Positions 14,740 to 21,140 of a DNA stretch of 29,122 bases are shown here, piece by piece. Within the stretch, counting starts at the first letter, position 1. Each line of letters begins with the position of its first letter. Below the pieces are notes generated by a model, which worked only from the letters and a program-made list of their open reading frames with translations, searched no databases and was not told where the DNA came from. The position numbers and the translations under genes were made by a program. Origin of the DNA: JAKFEW01 sp036675505 (GTDB taxonomy: Bacteria; Cyanobacteriota; Sericytochromatia; S15B-MN24; JAQBPE01); assembly GCA_036675505.1 (NCBI GenBank), contig JAKFEW010000063.1:1-29122 (forward strand). The letters are read 5' to 3'.

Positions 14740-15834
14740 TCAGGTGGCGGCGGTTTCGAGCGGCGCGCCCGTCGGCGAGAGCGCCAGCGCGTGCGGGCGG
14801 CTCTCCGCCATCGAGGCGGCGGTGATCTTCACCATCTCGATCGTCTGCTGGTGCAGATCCTCGATCGAGGCGGAGTTGCAGTAGCTGAGACCGGAGCGGA
14901 TGCCCCCCTCGAGCTCGCGCAGCAAACGCCCCACCGGGCCCTTGTAAGGGATCAACGTCGAGATGCCCTCGGGCGTGCGGTCCGCGCCCACCACCGCCAT
15001 CGCGCCGGCGGACGCCATCCCGCGGTAAAGCTTGAAGGCCTTGCCGTGCTCCGTGATGATCTCGCCGGGGGCCTCGTCGGTGCCGGCGAACAGGCTGCCG
15101 ATCATGACGGTGTCGGCGCCCGCCACCAGGGCCTTCACGATGTCGCCCGAGTTGCGGATGCCGCCGTCGGCGATCAACGTGGGCGGCAGCGTCAGGCGCG
15201 GCCGTGCCTTGCGGCGCTCCACGTCCCACCAGCGGTTCACGGCCGCGCGGCACTTCAGGATCGCCGTCAGCTGGGGATAGCCGCAGCCGGTGACGATGCG
15301 GGTGGTGCACACGGCACCGGGCCCCACACCCACCTTGATCGAATGGGCGCCCGCCTCGAGCAGGTCCCAGGTGCCTTCGGCCGTCGCGACGTTGCCGGCG
15401 ATGATCCAGAGGCTGGGATGCCGCTCGCGGATCGCGCCGATCGTCTCCATCACGCGATCGTGATGACCGTGCGCGACGTCGATCAGCACGGCGTCGAGGC
15501 CCTTCACGAGCGGGATCTTGTCGAGGTCGCTCGGCTTCACGCCGACGGTGAGCACGCGCGCCTGCGGGGCCTCGCCCACGAGCTCGGCGTGGCGCTCGGC
15601 CTCGATGAAGCGGTGGATGATGCCCAGGCCGCCGGCCTCGCGCATGGCGATCGCCATCGGCAGCTCGGTCACGGTGTCCATGTTCGCGCTGATGATCGGC
15701 AGGTCGAGCGTGTGATCGCCCACCAGCCGGGTCTTGAGCGACACGTCCGCCCGCGAGTATATCGACGAGCGCTTCGGCACGATCAGCACGTCGTCGAAGG
15801 TGAGGCCGGACTGTTCTATGAACTTCACGCCCAA
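14740..15834 (-). CDS. GMP reductase / IMP dehydrogenase family enzyme without CBS domains
   Basis: This is a 364-residue (beta/alpha)8 enzyme of purine nucleotide interconversion. The nucleotide-binding catalytic loop is GVGPGAVCTTR, with catalytic Cys176 followed by GCGYPQLTA, closer to GMP reductase. YRGMASAGAM (270-279) and PYKGPV (296-301) are shared with IMP dehydrogenases. There is no CBS pair. The segment between 279 and 290, where IMP dehydrogenases carry the mobile flap with catalytic Arg-Tyr, is very short and lacks that pair. Reductive deamination of GMP to IMP is therefore the better guess. Residues 194-218 form a longer than usual linker with WW. The TTG at 15834 (GAGGAG 6 bases upstream) starts it. 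The same first codons occur 53 bp further upstream behind an ATG, out of frame. Confidence 0.85.
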   Translation of the reverse strand: MGVKFIEQSGLTFDDVLIVPKRSSIYSRADVSLKTRLVGDHTLDLPIISANMDTVTELPMAIAMREAGGLGIIHRFIEAERHAELVGEAPQARVLTVGVKPSDLDKIPLVKGLDAVLIDVAHGHHDRVMETIGAIRERHPSLWIIAGNVATAEGTWDLLEAGAHSIKVGVGPGAVCTTRIVTGCGYPQLTAILKCRAAVNRWWDVERRKARPRLTLPPTLIADGGIRNSGDIVKALVAGADTVMIGSLFAGTDEAPGEIITEHGKAFKLYRGMASAGAMAVVGADRTPEGISTLIPYKGPVGRLLRELEGGIRSGLSYCNSASIEDLHQQTIEMVKITAASMAESRPHALALSPTGAPLETAAT

Positions 15835-15887
15835 TGGGTACTCCTCGATGCGGTGGTCGAGCCGCAGGCGCTGAACTTCACGCCCAT
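15825..15887 (-). CDS. Upstream ORF duplicating the start of the GMP reductase-like gene
   Basis: An ATG at 15887 behind AAGGA opens a 20-codon frame whose first five residues, MGVKF, repeat those of the main gene. The 15-base repeat at 15872-15886 equals 15819-15833. The frame is shifted by 53 bp, ends at TGA 15827-15825 and overlaps the true TTG start at 15834, whose ribosome site lies inside it. It may be a leader peptide for translational coupling, the scar of a partial duplication, or a sequencing or assembly error. Confidence 0.45.
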   Translation of the reverse strand: MGVKFSACGSTTASRSTHWA

Positions 15888-16052
15888 GGCGGTTTCCTTT
15901 TCCTTGTCAGGGACAGCGGTGTACCTGATCGGGACACCAAACACCCATGGTACGTGGTCGCCCCAGCGCTTGGCAAACCTCGCCGCCCCCGTCCAGCCGT
16001 GCCTGTCGGATCGGCCGACCGTTAAGATTTGCTTAGACAGGGGCGTTCAGGC

Positions 16053-16081
16053 GCGACAGGAAACTTTAAATCTGTTTTAAT
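16053..16081 (+). promoter_or_regulatory. Promoter of the esterase gene
   Basis: GCGACA (16053-16058), a 17-base spacer and TTTAAT (16076-16081) fit a sigma70 promoter in the only AT-rich part of this gap. The leader would be about 120 bases. The remaining DNA between 15888 and 16052 shows no gene or clear signal. Confidence 0.45.
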
Positions 16082-16093
16082 AGTAGATGAAGC

Positions 16094-16149
16094 GCTGATG
16101 AAGTCGCATCCGCAGGACTCGCGCTAGCGAGGCGCTGCGGTGCTTCAGC
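16094..16149 (+). ncRNA. Three-tier stem-loop in the esterase leader
   Basis: Three stacked helices can form. The outer pairs 16094-16097 and 16101-16103 with 16143-16149 (three-base bulge), the middle pairs 16110-16115 with 16135-16140, and the inner pairs 16118-16122 with 16127-16131 around GCTA. The whole lies between the promoter and the start codon, so it would be part of the mRNA leader. I do not recognise a known riboswitch class. Confidence 0.45.
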
Positions 16150-16156
16150 AACTACG

Positions 16157-16196
16157 CCGCTGCCAGTCTCGCTCGCCGCCAGCGGGCTCTTTCTTC
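16157..16196 (+). terminator. Possible attenuator before the esterase gene
   Basis: CCGCTG (16157-16162) and CAGCGG (16180-16185) can pair, and GCTCTTTCTTC follows directly, so the element has the outline of an intrinsic terminator placed upstream of the start codon at 16212. The stem is only six pairs with a 17-base loop, which is weak next to the other terminators here. Confidence 0.3.
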
Positions 16197-16211
16197 GACG
16201 ATGAGGGTCTC

Positions 16212-16943
16212 ATGCGCAAAGAAGTGCATCAATGGTATAGCCACCGCATCGGCGGCAACATGCCGATCGCGGTCTACGGTCACTACGGTTTCCCGCTCCT
16301 GATGTTCCCGACCGCGGCCGCGGACTTCGAGGAATACGAGCGTTTCCACCTCCTGGCGGTCATGAAGCCGTGGATCCAGGCCGGTAAGGTGAAGGTCTAC
16401 TCGGTCAACAGCGTCAACGCGCACACCTGGATGAACAACAAGATCCACCCGGCCGAGCGCGCCCGCAAGCACGAGTTCTACGACGCGTACATCACGAAGG
16501 AAGTCATTCCCTTCATCTGGAACCACCAGGGCCACAAGGGTGGCGTGATCACGACGGGCGCCTCGATGGGTGCGTACCATGCGATGAACTTCCTGCTTCG
16601 CCACCCGGACCTGTTCGACGGCACGATCGCGATGAGCGGCGCCTACGACCTCTCGCCCTGGACCAACGGTTACATGGATGAGAAGGTGTACTTCAACTCG
16701 CCGCTCGCGTACGTGCCGAACCTGCACGACAGCTGGTACCTGAACGCCCTCCGCAGCAAGAAGCACATCCACATCCTGACCGGCCAGGGCGCTTACGAAG
16801 CCCCCGAGCAGTCCGCCCGCATGGCGCGCGACCTCTGGGCCAAGGGCATCCCCGCGAACCTCGATATGTGGGGTCACGACATGCGCCACGATTGGCCTAC
16901 CTGGCGTCGCATGATGCCGCTGTACCTGGAAAACGCGTTCTAG
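16212..16943 (+). CDS. COG4947-type alpha/beta-hydrolase esterase
   Basis: This 243-residue cytoplasmic hydrolase belongs to the esterase/PHB-depolymerase-like group. The ATG at 16212 has GAGGG 5 bases upstream; the frame continues back to an ATG-less region and the extra residues look non-coding. The nucleophile elbow GASMGAY places Ser118. The probable catalytic His is in the terminal WGHDMRHDWPTW motif (His222 or His226), and an acid lies in the 190s region. There is no signal peptide and the substrate is unknown. The gene has a long structured leader and its own terminator. An ATP-grasp gene follows on the same strand with an HNH gene between, a possible but unproven functional pairing. 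Confidence 0.85.
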   Translation: MRKEVHQWYSHRIGGNMPIAVYGHYGFPLLMFPTAAADFEEYERFHLLAVMKPWIQAGKVKVYSVNSVNAHTWMNNKIHPAERARKHEFYDAYITKEVIPFIWNHQGHKGGVITTGASMGAYHAMNFLLRHPDLFDGTIAMSGAYDLSPWTNGYMDEKVYFNSPLAYVPNLHDSWYLNALRSKKHIHILTGQGAYEAPEQSARMARDLWAKGIPANLDMWGHDMRHDWPTWRRMMPLYLENAF

Positions 16944-16965
16944 GAAACGGCCACCGGCCCGACTT

Positions 16966-16998
16966 TCGCCCCTCTCGCTCTGCGAGGGGGGCGATTTC
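16966..16998 (+). terminator. Terminator of the esterase gene
   Basis: A 13-bp stem (16966-16978 with 16982-16994, one G-U pair) with a TCT loop is followed by TTTC. Confidence 0.75.
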
Positions 16999-17011
16999 AG
17001 ATCGAAAAATA

Positions 17012-17114
17012 GCACCCAGGGTGCATACACGATCCATGCATACCAGTGTCGCCCGGGTACCGTATCGTGTATCCTGAACACTGGCCACCATCCGCCTGGT
17101 CACCGGTGGCCAGT
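17012..17114. repeat. Cluster of interleaved inverted repeats upstream of the HNH gene
   Basis: Four perfect inverted repeats lie within 103 bp: GCACCC/GGGTGC (17012-17017, 17019-17024); ATACACGAT/ATCGTGTAT (17025-17033, 17064-17072); CCAGTGT/ACACTGG (17043-17049, 17078-17084); and a 10-bp ACTGGCCACC/GGTGGCCAGT (17080-17089, 17105-17114). The second and third interleave as in an H-type pseudoknot. The third and fourth share bases 17080-17084 and exclude each other. GCATAC is also directly repeated at 17023 and 17038. The last arm ends two bases before the HNH ribosome site. Confidence 0.6.
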
Positions 17115-17124
17115 TGGGGACACC

Positions 17125-17568
17125 GTGTTCGACGACGACTTCGAGCCAGATATGCAGCTCTGTCGGGTCTGCCGCGAGGAGAAGTTCACCTCCGAGTTCC
17201 AGGCCGACGGCAAGGGTGGCCGGCGGCCGGAGTGCCGGACCTGCTGCAACTTGCAACGCGTGAACTGGGCGCATTCGACACCCGAGCGCCACGCGCGGGC
17301 ACTCAAGCTGCGCAAGGATTACGTGGACCGACGCAAGGCCGCGCCGGGCGTGCACACCGAAGGCGAGTGGCAGGCGCGCGTGAGCCAGTATGCGGGGCGC
17401 TGCGCCTATTGCGGCCGCGGCGACCGGGCGCTCGTGCGGGAGCATGTGACACCGCTGATCGCGGGCGGCACCAACGACATCGCGAACATCGTGCCGGCCT
17501 GCCAGCCGTGCAACGCCCGGAAGTACGCCCGGACGGATGTCCAGCCGCTTCCGCCGCCCGAGAATTGA
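17125..17568 (+). CDS. HNH endonuclease with N-terminal zinc finger
   Basis: This 147-residue DNA-cleaving protein has two parts. Cys13, Cys16, Cys37 and Cys40 form an N-terminal zinc knuckle with a basic loop. The HNH domain spans about 90-133, with structural Cys93/Cys96 and Cys126/Cys129, REHVTPL (His107 as metal-activating His), NDIANIVPAC (Asn121) and Asn130. All core residues are intact, so it should be active. The GTG at 17125 has GGGGA 4 bases upstream. Similar two-finger HNH proteins occur in phages, mobile elements and as free-standing bacterial genes. Here it stands alone between the esterase and ATP-grasp genes, behind the cluster of inverted repeats, which suggests insertion or special regulation. 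No methylase or toxin partner is present. Confidence 0.87.
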   Translation: MFDDDFEPDMQLCRVCREEKFTSEFQADGKGGRRPECRTCCNLQRVNWAHSTPERHARALKLRKDYVDRRKAAPGVHTEGEWQARVSQYAGRCAYCGRGDRALVREHVTPLIAGGTNDIANIVPACQPCNARKYARTDVQPLPPPEN

Positions 17569-17582
17569 CCTCCGAGCGCCCC

Positions 17583-17611
17583 TTTCGCCCTAGCGAGGGT
17601 TCCTCTACAAT
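17583..17611 (+). promoter_or_regulatory. Possible promoter of the ATP-grasp gene
   Basis: TACAAT (17606-17611) is a good -10, identical to that of gatA, but the -35 at 17 bases (TTTCGC, 17583-17588) is poor. A small GC hairpin (17617-17630) follows in the leader. Confidence 0.35.
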
Positions 17612-17672
17612 GTGACGGGCGCACGCGCCCTGTATGTGTGTGGACACCTCCAATCCAGAAAGGGAGCGCTCC

Positions 17673-18860
17673 TTGTCCGAACAGAAGCCCCTGAACATCC
17701 TGTGCATCGCGGCCTCGTTGATGGGCCGGCCTTTCATGATGGAAGCCGCCAAGCTGGGTCACAACGTGTACTTGCTCACGGGCGCCAAGCGCCTCGATGA
17801 GCCGTGGCCCCGCGACATCATCAAGGATGTCTTCGCGGTGCCGGACCTGTTCGACGAGAAGGTCGTGCGCAACGCGGTGAGCTACATCGCCCGCGACATC
17901 AAGTTCGATCGCATCGTGCCGATGGGCGACTGGGAGATGGAAGTCGCGTCGTTCCTGCGTGAGCACTTCCGCTCGCCGGGCATGGGCGAGACCACCATGC
18001 GCTACTTCCGCGACAAGCTCGCCATGCGCATGAAGGCCCAGGAAGACGGCGTGCCGGTGCCGGCGTTCACGCCGCTCTTCAACTGGCGCGAGATCCACCA
18101 ATACCTCGACACCGTGCCGGCGCCCTGGATCCTCAAGCCGCGCCAGGAAGCCGCCTCGATGGGCATCACGAAGATCAACAACCGCGAGGAGCTGTGGCCG
18201 CTGCTCGACAAGCTCGGCGACAAGATGAGCATGACGCTCCTCGAGAAGTTCACCCCGGGCGACGTCTACCACGTGGACTCGGTCGTGCAGGAGCATGAGG
18301 TGAAGTACGCGTCGTGCTCGCGCTACGGCACGCCCATGCTCGACCTCAACAAGACCGGCGGCATGTTCACGACCCGCCAGATCAAGAAGGGCTCCGAGGA
18401 CGAGGTCGCGCTGCAGCAACTGAACAAGGACGTGATCAAGAGCCTCGGCCTCAAGCGCGGCGTCACGCACATCGAGTACATCAAGAGCCGCGAGGACGGG
18501 AAGTTCTACTTCCTCGAGGCCGGCGCGCGCGTGGGTGCGGCCCGCATCCCCGACGTGATCTACCATGGCCAGGGCATCTGCCTGTGGTGGGAGTGGGCGC
18601 GCATCGAGATCGCCCAGGGCGCGACCAAGATGGACACGCCCACCGACGGCTACGCCGGCACGATCATCACGCTGGCGAACCGCGAGAACCCTGACCTCTC
18701 GGCCTACACCGATCCCGAGATCGTCTACCGCCAGGCCCGCAAGTGGCACGCCGGCCTGATCGTGAAGTCGGACAGCCAGGAGCGCGTCGAGGAGCTGCTC
18801 ACCCAGTACGCTCAGCGCTTCGCCAACGACTTCACGGTGCACGTGCCGATGAAGTCCTGA
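17673..18860 (+). CDS. ATP-grasp ligase-type protein
   Basis: This 395-residue cytoplasmic enzyme probably joins a carboxylate to an amine or thiol using ATP. The TTG at 17673 is preferred because AGGGAG lies 6 bases upstream; an ATG at 17634 would add 13 polar residues. An N-terminal pre-ATP-grasp Rossmann-like domain (about 1-110, LNILCIAASLMGRPF) is followed by the ATP-grasp fold. WILKPRQEAASMGITKI holds the nucleotide-binding Lys and Gly-rich loop. HIEYIKSREDGKFYFLEAGA with RVGAARIPDV supplies metal-binding Glu and phosphate-binding Arg. I cannot identify the substrate. Carbamoyl-phosphate-synthase-like or dipeptide ligase-like proteins are nearest in style. It is monocistronic and may act with the upstream esterase. 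Confidence 0.85.
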   Translation: MSEQKPLNILCIAASLMGRPFMMEAAKLGHNVYLLTGAKRLDEPWPRDIIKDVFAVPDLFDEKVVRNAVSYIARDIKFDRIVPMGDWEMEVASFLREHFRSPGMGETTMRYFRDKLAMRMKAQEDGVPVPAFTPLFNWREIHQYLDTVPAPWILKPRQEAASMGITKINNREELWPLLDKLGDKMSMTLLEKFTPGDVYHVDSVVQEHEVKYASCSRYGTPMLDLNKTGGMFTTRQIKKGSEDEVALQQLNKDVIKSLGLKRGVTHIEYIKSREDGKFYFLEAGARVGAARIPDVIYHGQGICLWWEWARIEIAQGATKMDTPTDGYAGTIITLANRENPDLSAYTDPEIVYRQARKWHAGLIVKSDSQERVEELLTQYAQRFANDFTVHVPMKS

Positions 18861-18880
18861 GCCCCGGCGGCTCAAAATTC

Positions 18881-18908
18881 AGGCCCCCTTCGTCGCCGAA
18901 GGGGGCCT
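18881..18908. terminator. Bidirectional terminator, ATP-grasp and histidine kinase genes
   Basis: A perfect 12-bp stem (18881-18892 with 18897-18908) has a four-base loop. CAAAATTC on the left and CTATC on the right flank it between convergent genes ending at 18860 and 18912. Confidence 0.8.
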
Positions 18909-18911
18909 CTA

Positions 18912-21071
18912 TCATGCCGATGGGAGCGTGAACCAGAAAGTGCTGCCCTGCCCCGGGTGGCTTTCCACGCCGATCTCGCCGCCATGGGCCTCGATCAGCG
19001 CCTTCGAAATCGACAGCCCAAGCCCCGTCCCCTTGCCCTGCCTCACCCCGCTCTCGAGCTGCGAGAAGCGCTGGAAGAGCCGCGACACGTCGTCCGCCTC
19101 GATGCCCGGGCCCGCATCCGTGATCGCGCAGCGCAGGCGCTCGCCGTCCCGGGCCGCGGTGATGCGCACGACGCCGCCGCGCGGGCTGAACTTGATCGCG
19201 TTGCCGAGCAGGTTGGCCAGCACCTGGCCGATGCGTTGCGGGTCCATCTGGGTGACCAGCGGCGCCGGCGGTGGCTCGAACGCGAGCTCCACGCCCGCGG
19301 CGAGGGCGAGCGGCCTGAGCGCCGCCACCGCCTCTTGCACCCGTTCGACGAGGTCGCTCGGCTCTTGCCGCAGCGAGAACGTGCCTGCGTCCATGCGGGC
19401 GAAATCGAGCAGGTCGTTGAGCAGCCGCTCGAGCCGCCGGGCGCCCACCGCGATCTCCTCGACGAAGGTGCGCTGGTCCGCCGAGAGCGGGCCCGCGATC
19501 TCGTCCTCGAGGAACTCCGAGTAGCCCTGGATCACCGTGAGCGGCGTGCGCAGCTCGTGCGTCACGGAGTTCACGAAGTTGCTCTTGAGGACGTCGAGCG
19601 CCATCAGCTGCCGGTTCGCCGCCTCGAGCTCGTGCGATCGCTCCTCGAGCGTCCCCTGGGCGCGCTGGCGCGCGGCGATCTCCGCCTCGAGCAGCGCCGT
19701 GCGATGGCGGACGCGGTCTTCCAGCGTATCGCGCGCCTCGCGCAGCCGCGCGGTCATCGTCGCGAACGCCGACGCGAGGCCGCCGATCTCGTCCCCACGC
19801 ACCACGGACAGGTCCGCGGCCGCGGGGGAGGAGAGGTCGCCCGCCGCGACGGCGGCGGTGGCGGCCTGGAACCGGCGCAGCGGGCCCGCGATCTGGCGCC
19901 GCAGCACCTGCCACATGATCAACACCTCGAGCAGCAGCGACGCCACGCCCAGCGCGAGCACGATCGCCGCCGCCTGGCTGGCCTCGTCGCGCAGCAGCTT
20001 GATCGGGTAAATCGTGGCCATGTACCAGCCAGCGCTCTCGATGCGCCCCACGCCGATCAGGCGCTGGTGGGCGAGGTCCTCGATCACGCCGCCGCGGCCG
20101 AAAGCCACCACCCGCCGGTAAAGGTCGGCGAGCTCGCCGTCGCCGTCGCGCGCCATGATGTAGTCGCCGTCGAGGGCGACGATCTTGTCGGCCAGGTCCG
20201 GATGGGCGATCAGGCGGCCATCCTCGCGGAAGAGCATGTTGGTGGTGCCGGGCAGCCGGCGGTCCACCAGCCCGCTCATGAGGCGGCCGAGCTCGATGTC
20301 GGCGCCGACGGCGCCCACGTGGCGACCGTCCACGTCGATCGGCGTCACCCCCGAGACGATCCAGCGGTGCATCCCCTTGTCGTAGTACGTGCCCGTCCAG
20401 CGGATCGTCCGGTCCGGGTTGTTGGCGGGCAAGGTGACGGTGAAGTACTCCTGGTTGCGGAAGCTGAAGCCGTGGCGGAAGTCGAGGTCCCAGCGGGTGC
20501 CCGGCAGGTAGATCAGGCCGCTGCCTTCGGGTGCGAGCCAGAAGAGATCGATGATCGGGCGGCGGAACCGGGCGCGCCCCTCGCCGGCCGGCGGCACGAC
20601 GGCCACACCGAACTCGGCGAGGAGGTCGACCGCGAGCACGTGCCGGCGCATGGCCTCAGGGCTCAGGTCGCGGCCCCGCTCGATCGCCCCGGACACGCTC
20701 GCGACGAGGCCGCCGTCCTCGCGCTCGAAGCCCTCGTATAGCGCCTTGCGGGGCCTGAAGGTGCCGTCGGGATGCGGCTCGAACAGGCGATCGAAGGCCA
20801 GCTTCGGGTCCTTGAGCGTCTGGCGGCGGTACCGCGCGACGAACGAATCGCGGAAGAGGCGCTCCTCGTTCGCCACGAAGTCGAACCAGTGCCCCTCGGC
20901 GCGGCTGCGCTCGCTCGCGTACTGCTCGAGCTGCGCCACGGCCGTGTCCTCCAGGCTGCGCGCCAGGTGAAGGTACGCGGCCAGGCCGACCAGCAGGACG
21001 ACCAGGCCGATGCGCAGGGCCATCATGGCCAGGGTGGTCGCGACGAGCGACTTGGGGGCGAACTGGTTCAC
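18912..21071 (-). CDS. Orphan membrane sensor histidine kinase (Cache-type sensor, HAMP)
   Basis: This 719-residue inner-membrane kinase senses an unknown extracytoplasmic signal. The GTG at 21071 is the first start after an in-frame stop; its ribosome site is weak. Domains in order are: helix at about 15-36; a large periplasmic double-Cache-like sensor (about 38-360, with WIVSGVTPIDVDGRHVGAVG and REDGRLIAHPD); helix at 366-388; HAMP (about 389-445); coiled coil (445-495); HisKA with phospho-acceptor His505 in NSVTHELRTPL; and HATPase with N-box Asn624 (LLGNAIKFSP), G1 DAGPGI at 652 and G2 GKGTGLGL at 679-686. All catalytic boxes are intact. No response regulator is adjacent, so its partner is elsewhere. 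It starts 69 bp after pepF-like ends on the same strand and may be read through from it. Confidence 0.93.
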   Translation of the reverse strand: MNQFAPKSLVATTLAMMALRIGLVVLLVGLAAYLHLARSLEDTAVAQLEQYASERSRAEGHWFDFVANEERLFRDSFVARYRRQTLKDPKLAFDRLFEPHPDGTFRPRKALYEGFEREDGGLVASVSGAIERGRDLSPEAMRRHVLAVDLLAEFGVAVVPPAGEGRARFRRPIIDLFWLAPEGSGLIYLPGTRWDLDFRHGFSFRNQEYFTVTLPANNPDRTIRWTGTYYDKGMHRWIVSGVTPIDVDGRHVGAVGADIELGRLMSGLVDRRLPGTTNMLFREDGRLIAHPDLADKIVALDGDYIMARDGDGELADLYRRVVAFGRGGVIEDLAHQRLIGVGRIESAGWYMATIYPIKLLRDEASQAAAIVLALGVASLLLEVLIMWQVLRRQIAGPLRRFQAATAAVAAGDLSSPAAADLSVVRGDEIGGLASAFATMTARLREARDTLEDRVRHRTALLEAEIAARQRAQGTLEERSHELEAANRQLMALDVLKSNFVNSVTHELRTPLTVIQGYSEFLEDEIAGPLSADQRTFVEEIAVGARRLERLLNDLLDFARMDAGTFSLRQEPSDLVERVQEAVAALRPLALAAGVELAFEPPPAPLVTQMDPQRIGQVLANLLGNAIKFSPRGGVVRITAARDGERLRCAITDAGPGIEADDVSRLFQRFSQLESGVRQGKGTGLGLSISKALIEAHGGEIGVESHPGQGSTFWFTLPSA

Positions 21072-21140
21072 GGCTCATGACCCAACGACGATTCGACGCC
21101 GGCATGCGGAGTCTATCACATCGGGGTGCGCGAGCGCCGC

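Noticed and set aside
14740..15834. Calling the gene guaB (IMP dehydrogenase)
   Set aside because: It lacks CBS domains and the flap Arg-Tyr pair expected of IMP dehydrogenases; the GCGYPQLTA segment is closer to GMP reductase.
17565..17611. TTGACC (17565-17570) as -35 for the ATP-grasp promoter
   Set aside because: It is 35 bases from the TACAAT -10, too far for a sigma70 promoter.
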